DNA of 30,346 nucleotides from Euryarchaeota archaeon UBA182 (GTDB taxonomy: Archaea; Thermoplasmatota; Poseidoniia; Poseidoniales; Thalassarchaeaceae), in assembly GCA_002495675.1 (NCBI GenBank), contig DAGH01000011.1, forward strand, positions 91,379-121,724, written 5' to 3'. Below, piece after piece: positions 23,490-30,346 of this stretch (the first letter of the stretch is position 1; every line of letters starts with the position of its first letter). Under the pieces are notes generated by a model. That model worked only from the letters and a program-made list of their open reading frames with translations. It was not told the origin of the DNA and did not search any database. The position numbers and the translations under genes are program-made.

Positions 23490-25826
23490 ATGCCTACGAT
23501 GGCAAGGGTCTTTGGGGTCATACTGATTGTTATTGGGCTGGCCTGCCAAGTAGCAGCAGACACCCCAGTCGGCTCTGAGCAACATCCAGTATTCGATGGC
23601 CAACTTGTATCTGAATCTTGGACAATAACCTCCACCACCGGCTTTTCAGATGAGGCTGCGGCTTATTCTTCCGTTTCAATTGACCAAGGAAGCCTCAATT
23701 TTACCCATTCAAGACCCTCTAGCACGTCCGATTACACATCATATGCCACTGTATCCGAGACCGGCTCTACTTTCGCCACTGGCCCCCCGAACGGGGACTA
23801 TTCATGGTCCAAGGGTCCAGATATCATCGTCTCTGATTTTAATTTCCAAGGGCTTTATGACATGCAAATCCTAGAAGCATCCCTTGCGGTACACATAGAA
23901 ATCCCAGATGCTATGCCATCAGATGAGGTCATGATCGTATTCGAGACAGAAACGGAAATTCAGCTGGTCACCACAATTGCAAGAACCTCAACACCGATCA
24001 ATAGATTCTCAGCCCCTTTGGTGTATAGTCTTGGGAACTCCTCTAGCCTCAATTGGTCGCTACTCGAGGGATCCTCTGTGAAAATAGATTATGTCAGTGA
24101 CGGCGCTCCAGACGATTCCGAGGTTAGAATAGACGCCGTCGGCATTCAGGTGTCCTACTATCAGCCATGGTATGGTTTTGAGAATGTAAAGGCTCAGACC
24201 ACGATCATAGGGAATCAATACCCCGTCCTAGACTTCGATGCCTCTGAGGGTGAAACTACGGGACTCTCATTGTCTAATTGCGGTCTGAATCCGAGTACAA
24301 ACCTGACAGGCGAATGGACAATTTATGGAATTGAAACACCGTATCAACAAGCACTTGGGAGGATACATCTGTTTGCAGATGAGGGTCTGGACGCCTCCCT
24401 TTACATCAGGGTTGATGGGGGAGAATGGATAACATGGTCCGTAGGAGCGCATCTTCCGAGCCTGAATGTTCTGGATGTATCATTGGCCATAAGGCAAGGA
24501 TGTGTGAGCAAAATCAGAGTTGATGTGAATGATCCCACCCTCGTAATATCGGGGGAGATCCATGGAGAGTTCGATGACCTTGTCGGTGATCTTAGCAAAC
24601 TCAGATTTGCGATCGGCTCCAACCTGGCAGTTGAGTACGCTATCCAAGGTGGTCCATTCAATCTGATTGTCCCTGTAGGGGAATTTTTGCCAACGAATCA
24701 TGAAGACCTGGAACTCGGATTAGGGGTCAGGTTCCAATGGTCGTCTGATGGGAAACCAGAAACGGCAAATGTATTGATACATCAACTGAAGATAGATGGC
24801 GGGTTCACGGTGGATATCGACAAATCGCCAGTCTGCCAGAATCCAGCAAATGTAAACCTCATTGAGGATGAAGGGGGGATTTCAATCCCTATCCTCAGTG
24901 GCTGCTCTGACGACAGAGACCTTCCTTCTGATTTGGAGATGACATTTGCACCTCGATCGAATGGACTCCTAGATCTGGATAGGTCTGGATCAGATCTTCT
25001 GATAACGCCACTCAAAGACTCCAGTGGAACTACAGTTGTTGATCTTCAAGTCAGGGACTCTGGTGGGAACACTTGGTCAGGATCCTTCGTCGTATCAGTG
25101 GAAGAAGTATCGGATCCACCTTTCATAGGCGGCATTCCAACCACCATATCCGCAGAATTGGGCGAGACAACGATTATCCCAATTTCTATCCAAGATCCGG
25201 ATTCAAACCAACTTTCGATCACCACATCAAGGTCATGGGCAGTGATTGAGGGTGGCAATCTTGTGATTGAGCCAATATTACCAGGCCCGGCGCAACTCAT
25301 AATCACGGTGGGGGATGGAATTCTATTCACTGAACTGGAACTCGAGATCCTAGTCAGGGCTTTGCCAGAGTTATCGATCTCAAGCGTGACCTCTCAAGAC
25401 AATGATTTGTCGGAAGATATTGATCCCGGGCTTTTGATGGATTTGGTCTTCATAGTGGAGAATAATGGCAAAGGTACAGCATTCGACATTGATGTCTCGT
25501 GTAGGGTGAACGATGTTCTCTACGAAACAAACAGAATCCCAATAATACCCGCTGAGACTTTGGTGGAGGCGTTCTGCAGCGTCCCAGCACCAACCGAAGA
25601 GGGGCCATTTAGAATAACGCTGGAGATCACCTCTAAAGAACAGATTATTTCGGACAACTCTCAATTAATCTACGAGGCGATTTCATTTGTTGACGATCCA
25701 GATGAGGATTCTGGGCTGGTATTGAGTGAAAATTGGATAATCATCTTGCTCGTGATCGGATTCATAACTCTGGTATCCATAGCCATGCTCATGGGCCCAA
25801 ATAGAATAAGAAAACCATATGAGTGA
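23490..25826 (+). CDS. Cell-surface protein with Ig/cadherin-like domains and C-terminal membrane anchor
   Basis: A 778-aa exported protein. Residues 4-24 are a signal peptide (MARVFGVILIVIGLACQVAA, then DTPVG). The body is Ser/Thr/Asp-rich beta-sandwich sequence: an unassigned N-terminal half, then cadherin/Ig-like repeats (VNLIEDEGGISIPIL, SVEEVSDPPFIGGIPTTI, QDPDSNQLSI). A CARDB-like domain follows from about 640 (LVFIVENNGKGTAFDIDVSC). A single span NWIIILLVIGFITLVSIAML ends in a basic tail, so the protein is fixed with its bulk outside. Paired cysteines in the outer part may form disulfides. The frame is open to 23304, but that part covers the tRNA gene and is non-coding; ATG 23490 (or 23499) precedes the signal. 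The ligand is unknown. Confidence 0.85.
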   Translation: MPTMARVFGVILIVIGLACQVAADTPVGSEQHPVFDGQLVSESWTITSTTGFSDEAAAYSSVSIDQGSLNFTHSRPSSTSDYTSYATVSETGSTFATGPPNGDYSWSKGPDIIVSDFNFQGLYDMQILEASLAVHIEIPDAMPSDEVMIVFETETEIQLVTTIARTSTPINRFSAPLVYSLGNSSSLNWSLLEGSSVKIDYVSDGAPDDSEVRIDAVGIQVSYYQPWYGFENVKAQTTIIGNQYPVLDFDASEGETTGLSLSNCGLNPSTNLTGEWTIYGIETPYQQALGRIHLFADEGLDASLYIRVDGGEWITWSVGAHLPSLNVLDVSLAIRQGCVSKIRVDVNDPTLVISGEIHGEFDDLVGDLSKLRFAIGSNLAVEYAIQGGPFNLIVPVGEFLPTNHEDLELGLGVRFQWSSDGKPETANVLIHQLKIDGGFTVDIDKSPVCQNPANVNLIEDEGGISIPILSGCSDDRDLPSDLEMTFAPRSNGLLDLDRSGSDLLITPLKDSSGTTVVDLQVRDSGGNTWSGSFVVSVEEVSDPPFIGGIPTTISAELGETTIIPISIQDPDSNQLSITTSRSWAVIEGGNLVIEPILPGPAQLIITVGDGILFTELELEILVRALPELSISSVTSQDNDLSEDIDPGLLMDLVFIVENNGKGTAFDIDVSCRVNDVLYETNRIPIIPAETLVEAFCSVPAPTEEGPFRITLEITSKEQIISDNSQLIYEAISFVDDPDEDSGLVLSENWIIILLVIGFITLVSIAMLMGPNRIRKPYE

Positions 25827-25858
25827 GGGGCGGATAATCATAATTTCGAGCATAATGG

Positions 25859-25865
25859 CTATAAG
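25859..25865 (+). promoter_or_regulatory. TATA box for the candidate microgene
   Basis: CTATAAG at 25859-25865 predicts a transcript start near 25887, directly before the ribosome site AAGGTGAG (25891-25898). The flanking 25827-25858 is AT-rich and shows no gene. Confidence 0.5.
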
Positions 25866-25890
25866 TCCCTGATTTTGGCGGAGAAACCCC

Positions 25891-25898
25891 AAGGTGAG
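25891..25898 (+). promoter_or_regulatory. Shine-Dalgarno site for the candidate microgene
   Basis: AAGGTGAG contains the anti-SD match AGGTGA and is followed by the 4-nt spacer TTCG and TTG 25903. This is the same geometry and the same spacer as at the aEF1B gene. Confidence 0.5.
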
Positions 25899-25902
25899 TT
25901 CG

Positions 25903-25974
25903 TTGACCTCCACTACGCTCCTAATTAGATTGGAAACTGCTGAGTGGGTGTATGAAGAACACGAACTGAACTAG
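25903..25974 (+). CDS. Candidate microprotein, 23 aa, unknown
   Basis: A 24-codon frame with TTG start gives MTSTTLLIRLETAEWVYEEHELN (read as 20 residues MTSTTLLIRLETAEWVYEEH plus ELN). It has a TATA box, a strong ribosome site with the same spacing as aEF1B, and a stop (TAG 25972-25974) that abuts the convergent cbf5 stop, as do other convergent pairs in this window. The peptide is mixed hydrophobic-then-acidic and could form one helix. No family is recognised. A GTG at 25894 inside the ribosome site would add three residues. The evidence is from signals and position only; a non-coding RNA or chance is possible. Confidence 0.4.
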   Translation: MTSTTLLIRLETAEWVYEEHELN

Positions 25975-26949
25975 CTATTTACGGCCGGACCAAGAGCTTG
26001 GGTAGGCATTTTTTTCCATCAAGACAACCTTTGGCCTAATCGCCTCCCCAATGGACATTCGTGGTACTTCATCGGATTCTACAGTCAATTCTCCTATTGC
26101 CACGGCCTCCCCCTTGCCGCTCCATAATACAATCTTGTCACCAGGCCCCAAGCCTCTGTCTATCTGGTAAATGCCAGGAACGGCGAGTGGTGCCCCGTGG
26201 CAGATTGAAGCGATTGCAGAGTCCCTTACCCAAGCTCCCGGCATTTTCGCGAGGAAACTTTCTACGGGTGCGATCAACTTTTTCAGGGCGTCCTCATCTC
26301 CCTGCTCCGCCAATAAAGCTGCATCGGTTAGTTGTTGCATGCTGCATAACATTGTTTGGTCGAATATTCCTGTTCTGTCTCTGTGCAATTCAACCAACCT
26401 GCACTCTGACCCCAACATCAAGCCGATATCCCTTGCCAGTGTTCTGATGTAGGTACCTGCTTGACATGAAACCCGTATGCAATGAAGGCCACTTCCAACG
26501 TCGCTTTCCAAAAGTCGGATATCTTTGATCACCCTTGTCCTTACCCTTACTTTTACGGCAGATTCTAACGGCGGCACGTTGTAGATCTCACCATTCAGCC
26601 CCTTCAGAACTTCATCGATTTCAAGGGGATCGTGTTTTGGATCAATCTTGAGAACAGCCACATACGTTTTATCAGTGGAGAGTACGAACTCCGTCAACCT
26701 TGTCGCTTTACCCAGTAGGAGGGTCAGCCCGCCAGTAGCGAATGGGTCCAGTGTACCGCCATGTCCAAGCCTATTGAGGCCTAGAATCCCACGGGCCCAG
26801 GCTGCTAGTTGATGACTGCTGGGACCAGGCGGTTTGTCCACGAGAATAATTCCAGACTGAATCAATTGCGATAGATCCCGATCGTATGGGCTTTGTCCGT
26901 ACTTATCCGAGATGACTGGCGAGTCACCAACAGGGATTTTCGTATTCAA
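25975..26949 (-). CDS. tRNA/rRNA pseudouridine synthase Cbf5 (TruB family, H/ACA RNP)
   Basis: A 324-aa archaeal Cbf5/TruB enzyme, catalytic subunit of the H/ACA ribonucleoprotein, able also to modify U55 of tRNA. It shows GIILVDKPPGPSSHQL (33-48), the catalytic GHGGTLDPFATG (D68), TKTY-like STDKTYVAVL and QAGTYIRTLARDIG. A C-terminal PUA domain (about 245-315, RDSAIASICHGAPLAVPGI and VPRMSIGEAIRPKVV) follows. The ATG overlaps the stop of cmk by 4 nt. The order DUF106-cmk-cbf5 is a known archaeal cluster, here without the L34e and L14e genes that often lie between. Length and PUA distinguish it from bacterial TruB. Confidence 0.94.
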   Translation of the reverse strand: MNTKIPVGDSPVISDKYGQSPYDRDLSQLIQSGIILVDKPPGPSSHQLAAWARGILGLNRLGHGGTLDPFATGGLTLLLGKATRLTEFVLSTDKTYVAVLKIDPKHDPLEIDEVLKGLNGEIYNVPPLESAVKVRVRTRVIKDIRLLESDVGSGLHCIRVSCQAGTYIRTLARDIGLMLGSECRLVELHRDRTGIFDQTMLCSMQQLTDAALLAEQGDEDALKKLIAPVESFLAKMPGAWVRDSAIASICHGAPLAVPGIYQIDRGLGPGDKIVLWSGKGEAVAIGELTVESDEVPRMSIGEAIRPKVVLMEKNAYPSSWSGRK

Positions 26950-27485
26950 AATTCAACCCCCAGGATTTCCAAGACCGTCTCCAAAACTTCGGATTCTCCC
27001 ATATCATCTGCTTCAATGATGTGAGTGTAGGGAGTCATGTCATTCAAGTCTATTCCATACAACTCCATGTATCTGTGACTATCGTCAATGTGTCTCCTAG
27101 TGGCCCGATCCAGATTATCCTTGTAGGACCCGCCATCTCTTTGCATCAGCCTTTTTCCACGCTCCTCCAACGTTGTTGAAATATGCAGGCGAGGTATATC
27201 GATTGAAAGGCCCTCTGCCCACCATCCAGATAGCCTACTTTCCACAACCTCGGGCCCGCTATGATCCGTCATTAGTGATTTCAGGGCTACATCCAGAGCC
27301 CTGTCAACATCTAAGTTTTCACGGCATAAACTGCTGAATTCTTCGACTGTTAGGCCCCTTTTTCTCGCGTGATCGCGGAAAATATCGCCACCGTTTGCGG
27401 ACGTCCAACCAGTCTTGTGACAAAGCCCCTTCACTAGCGTGCTTGTGCCACTGCCTGGAGGCCCGCTTACGGTCAGCTTCAACAC
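26946..27485 (-). CDS. cmk: Cytidylate kinase, archaeal type
   Basis: Phosphorylates CMP and dCMP with ATP. The 179-aa protein starts with the P-loop LTVSGPPGSGTSTLVKGL (about 4-21). It continues with GGDIFRDHARKRGLTVEEFS, VVESRLSGWWA (the substrate-binding Arg), and a lid-like RMMQRD-type segment RLMQRDGGSYKDNLDRATRR, then HIDDSHRYMELYGIDLND. These are the features of the short archaeal Cmk family (about 180 aa, no long NMP insert). Start is GTG 27485, exactly after the TAG of the DUF106 gene; GGAGTGGAG upstream can act as ribosome site. It overlaps cbf5 by 4 nt. Confidence 0.93.
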   Translation of the reverse strand: MLKLTVSGPPGSGTSTLVKGLCHKTGWTSANGGDIFRDHARKRGLTVEEFSSLCRENLDVDRALDVALKSLMTDHSGPEVVESRLSGWWAEGLSIDIPRLHISTTLEERGKRLMQRDGGSYKDNLDRATRRHIDDSHRYMELYGIDLNDMTPYTHIIEADDMGESEVLETVLEILGVEF

Positions 27486-28385
27486 CTATCTCCACTCCTC
27501 CAGACACACACGACAACGCATCGAGCCCCGTGAGGTCTTCTGCGTGTCGGTATTGCCGCAAGAGGGGCATCCCAGGTGCGTGTTTGCCCCTGATGTCCTT
27601 TTTGAGGATCGACTAGGGGGTCTTCTGTTTGTTGGCCTTGACCTTTGGTTCGATCGTTGAGATCTTGCCCGACCTTCCGCTGGTCGCTTATCCTCGAGTA
27701 AATGAAGAAGGGGCTCCGGAATCTTGGCACCACTGAGAACTAAGTTGTGTCTGGCAAGCCTGAAAATCTTGATGTGCCTGTCAATGATTCTGCCAAACGG
27801 TGCACTGAGCATGATGTAGATTGCTACCCAAGCAGGAAAAATGAATAGGAATCTCTCTTCAAAACCCCACTCAGGCCTCCAAGGGAGACTCACATAAGTG
27901 ACTCTAAACTCCTCGACTGAATACCCTATCCACGTGAAAATTCCTATTACGAAAACTATTGTGTACATCATTGGCTTCATTGTCATGGAGGTCATCTTCG
28001 CGCTTTCAGGAGTCATTTCCATCTGAAGTCTATTCATTTTCTCCATCCTTGCGGTGTCTCTGGACTGCCTTGCATCCATGAGTTGTTTTCTGATTTCCTT
28101 GCTTCTATGTGACAAGTGTAATTGCATTATTGGATCCATGAAAATTCCTCTGATGACGGTGTTTACAACCATCATAGTAGTTCCAACGAGGAATACTGTA
28201 AGAACGAAGAATTCTCCATCATACGGAAGGACAGGCTCTATGACCGTACCTGCTGCATCTGCAAGCCCCTCCCTAATCCCCTCATTGATACTCAATATTA
28301 ACATCAATCCGAGTAGCACAAGCATAGGCATCATCATGCTGGATAGTGCTTCCGCTTGGGGATCGCCAGTACCGGCCTCGGCCAT
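27486..28385 (-). CDS. DUF106 (EMC3/Oxa1-superfamily) membrane protein with C-terminal zinc ribbon
   Basis: A 299-aa integral membrane protein. Residues 17-34, 59-81, about 139-156 and about 180-200 are hydrophobic spans. The basic helical loop after span 2 (LHLSHRSKEIRKQLMDARQS, then MEKMNRLQMEMTPES) is typical of DUF106, the archaeal branch of the Oxa1/YidC/EMC3 insertase superfamily. After the last span comes a basic Arg/Ser-rich linker and a zinc ribbon, CPSCGNTDTQKTSRGSMRCRVCLEEWR in outline (two CxxC pairs about 273-297). The family is normally about 160-200 aa, so this tail of about 85 residues is unusual. ATG 28385 is preceded by GAGGT; an in-frame stop lies upstream. First gene of the cluster with cmk and cbf5. 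Confidence 0.88.
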   Translation of the reverse strand: MAEAGTGDPQAEALSSMMMPMLVLLGLMLILSINEGIREGLADAAGTVIEPVLPYDGEFFVLTVFLVGTTMMVVNTVIRGIFMDPIMQLHLSHRSKEIRKQLMDARQSRDTARMEKMNRLQMEMTPESAKMTSMTMKPMMYTIVFVIGIFTWIGYSVEEFRVTYVSLPWRPEWGFEERFLFIFPAWVAIYIMLSAPFGRIIDRHIKIFRLARHNLVLSGAKIPEPLLHLLEDKRPAEGRARSQRSNQRSRPTNRRPPSRSSKRTSGANTHLGCPSCGNTDTQKTSRGSMRCRVCLEEWR

Positions 28386-28505
28386 GAGGCAACCTCAAAG
28401 CCACAGAGCATGAAGACTTCGGTCCAACCTGTCTAGTGGGTCAGAGATTGCAGGCCCCTTGGCGCTACCTCAACAGCCCTCTGTCCGCAACGATCTAGAG
28501 GCCTA

Positions 28506-30346
28506 CTATTCTTCTTCACCGCCATTAACCAGGGGCTGTGATTCTGCACAAGACCTGCAAATCAATGCACCTTTGGGTATGTCTCCGCCACAAATAGCGC
28601 ATATCGGCACAGGGGCGACCATGTCTTCTTGTACTCCATGTATCCAGTCTCCATCCTCGCCAAACCACTTTGGTAGATTGGGCTCTACTTCTGCTTCTTC
28701 TCCAAATTCCGCGCCTAGTGAACCTGAATCTTCTGGATCTGATGTCGGATCCTCTGATTCTATCATTGCGATCACCTCAATAGTTTCAGAACACTCCACC
28801 CGACCAACTGACCATCTATGTAATTCAGATCCTTCTTCCGATGCCGAGGTATGTTCGAAGGTCAATTCTCTGCCCGTGGAAGAACTAACGCTGCTGGAGA
28901 CCATCTCAAAATTTGAAGTTAGGGAGTCGAGGATAACAACGTCCTCAAGAGGTGTATCGGATGCGTTCCTGAAAATCAGTCTAATCTCATGTTGTCCAGC
29001 CTCTGGCCCCGGAAAAATTGACTTTCCAGTCTTAAATTCCCTCCTTTGGGTTATCACCCCAATTGCTGGAATCTTTACACACTCTCTGGTAATTACTGGT
29101 CCATGACGCTCTGATGACAAGTCCACTCTACAAGGAGATCCAATTGGATTTAATGTCGCTGATGGGTCCGAGGTTTTGGCAGAATATCCAAGATTCAATA
29201 CCTCCCCCGGGCGGAGAGATATTGGCGACCTTGTCCCGATGAGTAATTGGATTGTGTGACCGTCACCCGTTACTTCTTCCAAGGTGAGATTTCGGCCATC
29301 CACTAGGTCCAACCTCATGTTTTCATGTTCGATAATTCTCGAATTGATGGAGACTGATAGGCTTTCCATGCTGATCTTGTCGAAGATATGGGGGAGGTCA
29401 TCAACCACCCTGATGAGATTGATGGTCGAGGTTCCCACATTCTCAATTGAAATGTTGGTGTCTACCACATCCTTTGTGTAGGATCTAATCCTTGATCGGT
29501 CATATCCCTTCTCTACGCGAGCATCAACCACCGGTAATGACTTCGGCCGCAGCATCACTGAGCCAGATGACGCAATGTCTAGATTGGGCACAACCGATGA
29601 TTGTATTCGCTGGGTGAAACGAGGCCTATCGTTGGAGCTGTAGGGGACAGGCTGTGAGTTCCATGTATTGTTTGGTTTCAGGATCTCTTTTATCCCCGTG
29701 ATCGTGAAAAGAGGGTCCTCTTTTCCAACGACTTCCATAGACGCAGCCTCCAGGGTCAAAGAAAAACTGGATGCGTTTTCGAAAGCGCAGACACATTCCC
29801 ATTCACCCGGGCGTTCTCCTTCGGTGGCAGTGACGTATGATATGTGTCGCGTGGATGCCCTGAGCGAACTAGGGACAAGACCTGAAATTAGTCCCGGGCT
29901 TGCGTATTTTGCGACTATCGCTCCAGATTCCATCGCCTCTGTTGATGAAATAGAGATTGTCGGTTCCAACTCCAATGTCATGATTTGATTGATCTCCAGT
30001 CGAGGAACTCTCCAGATTAGCTTATCACCCATGATTGAGTAGTCAAGCCCAGGTTTAAACTCCCATTGTGGTGGTATTTCTTTGTTAATGTCTATATCAC
30101 TCAGTGGCTCAGAGCCGAGGTTTTCAATCTCTATTCTAAGTTTAATTAAATGTGGTTCGGAAGTATATGGCAAAGATAGTGATGGAACTTCATCTCTGGT
30201 GGGCTCTGTGTCAAGAACTTCTTTTATCGATAAAAGTGGCCCATGCTCGGCGGCATATTCAGTTCTATGGTTCGAGGATGGCTGAATCTCACGTAATTTT
30301 ATGTTATTCTGCTTGAGAGTTGTTGCATCTATTTGATCAAGATGTA
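28506..30346 (-). CDS. Large DUF11-like beta-repeat protein ending in a zinc ribbon (5' partial)
   Basis: The frame is open from the window edge to the stop at 28506-28508, at least 612 residues; the apparent TTG start at 30173 is internal and the first codons seen read LDQIDATTLKQNNIKLREIQ. The body is a series of beta-sandwich units like DUF11/COG1361: LRIEIENLGSEPLSDIDINK, DTNISIENVGTSTINLIRVV and LIFRNASDTPLEDVVILDS. An acidic stretch (DPTSDPEDSGSLGAEFGEEA) leads to a C-terminal zinc ribbon, CAICGGDIPKGALICRSC. No membrane span or signal is visible in this part. A cytosolic scaffold is one option, but the N-terminus lies outside the window. The gene ends 120 nt before the DUF106 start. 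Confidence 0.8.
   Translation of the reverse strand, partial: HLDQIDATTLKQNNIKLREIQPSSNHRTEYAAEHGPLLSIKEVLDTEPTRDEVPSLSLPYTSEPHLIKLRIEIENLGSEPLSDIDINKEIPPQWEFKPGLDYSIMGDKLIWRVPRLEINQIMTLELEPTISISSTEAMESGAIVAKYASPGLISGLVPSSLRASTRHISYVTATEGERPGEWECVCAFENASSFSLTLEAASMEVVGKEDPLFTITGIKEILKPNNTWNSQPVPYSSNDRPRFTQRIQSSVVPNLDIASSGSVMLRPKSLPVVDARVEKGYDRSRIRSYTKDVVDTNISIENVGTSTINLIRVVDDLPHIFDKISMESLSVSINSRIIEHENMRLDLVDGRNLTLEEVTGDGHTIQLLIGTRSPISLRPGEVLNLGYSAKTSDPSATLNPIGSPCRVDLSSERHGPVITRECVKIPAIGVITQRREFKTGKSIFPGPEAGQHEIRLIFRNASDTPLEDVVILDSLTSNFEMVSSSVSSSTGRELTFEHTSASEEGSELHRWSVGRVECSETIEVIAMIESEDPTSDPEDSGSLGAEFGEEAEVEPNLPKWFGEDGDWIHGVQEDMVAPVPICAICGGDIPKGALICRSCAESQPLVNGGEEE

Noticed and set aside
25894..25974. 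C/D or H/ACA guide RNA next to cbf5 instead of a microgene
   Set aside because: No RTGATGA C box with a matching CTGA D box, and no hairpin with ACA tail, could be placed convincingly; an RNA is still not excluded.
1..30346. CRISPR array, insertion sequence, phage or defence island
   Set aside because: No regularly spaced repeats, transposase, integrase, Cas or toxin-antitoxin signatures were found on either strand.

Overview
The window looks like a piece of an archaeal chromosome, most likely a marine planktonic member of the Thermoplasmatota (Marine Group II/III, Poseidoniia). Seen directly: archaeal-type AlaRS, RNA polymerase subunit Rpo11, aEF1B, TruD, Cbf5, archaeal cytidylate kinase, a DUF106/Oxa1-family protein, and TATA boxes placed about 25-30 nt before starts or a tRNA. 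Mixed in are bacterial-type metabolic genes (GMP reductase, GTP cyclohydrolase II), an acyl-CoA dehydrogenase and large secreted calcium-repeat and Ig-like proteins, which fits a mesophilic heterotroph. The lineage is inferred from gene content, not from a marker-gene tree. I see no insertion sequence, prophage, CRISPR array or rRNA.

Layout. 1-3000: the tail of an acidic protein, a 50-residue coiled-coil protein, an AlkA-type DNA glycosylase, a membrane-anchored His-rich domain protein and the RNA ligase RtcB. 3061-9346: a same-strand run of acyl-CoA dehydrogenase, AlaRS, a class I aminotransferase and an unrecognised protein with an internal duplication. 9420-12935: a 1012-residue secreted Ca-binding repeat protein with an embedded biotinyl/lipoyl-like domain, then a divergent archease (the RtcB partner). 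12937-16731: GMP reductase and a cupin on the minus strand, a zinc-finger/aEF1B pair on plus, and an rpo11-truD pair on minus. 16837-23320: an MMPL/RND exporter, a HEAT-repeat protein, a 94-residue basic protein, a DEAD-box helicase with a DbpA-like tail, a TusA-like protein and GTP cyclohydrolase II. 23326-25826: tRNA-His(GTG) on minus and an Ig-like surface protein on plus. 25903-30346: a candidate 23-residue microgene, the minus-strand archaeal cluster DUF106-cmk-cbf5, and the C-terminal 612 residues of a large repeat protein ending in a zinc ribbon and running off the window.

Together much of the window concerns RNA and translation: tRNA splicing ligation (RtcB, archease), pseudouridylation (TruD, Cbf5), tRNA charging (AlaRS), elongation (aEF1B), an RNA helicase and tRNA-His. 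The rest covers nucleotide, amino-acid and fatty-acid metabolism and the cell surface. Convergent genes are packed almost without spacers (stops separated by 0, 0, 1, 1 and 0 nt, plus 5 nt at the tRNA). This packing, together with Shine-Dalgarno and TATA signals, was used to choose starts and to support very small genes. The most novel-looking items are the 23-codon microgene at 25903-25974, the barrel-sandwich domain inside the calcium-repeat protein, the tandem duplicated protein at 8327-9346, the zinc-ribbon tail on the DUF106 insertase, and the divergent archease.
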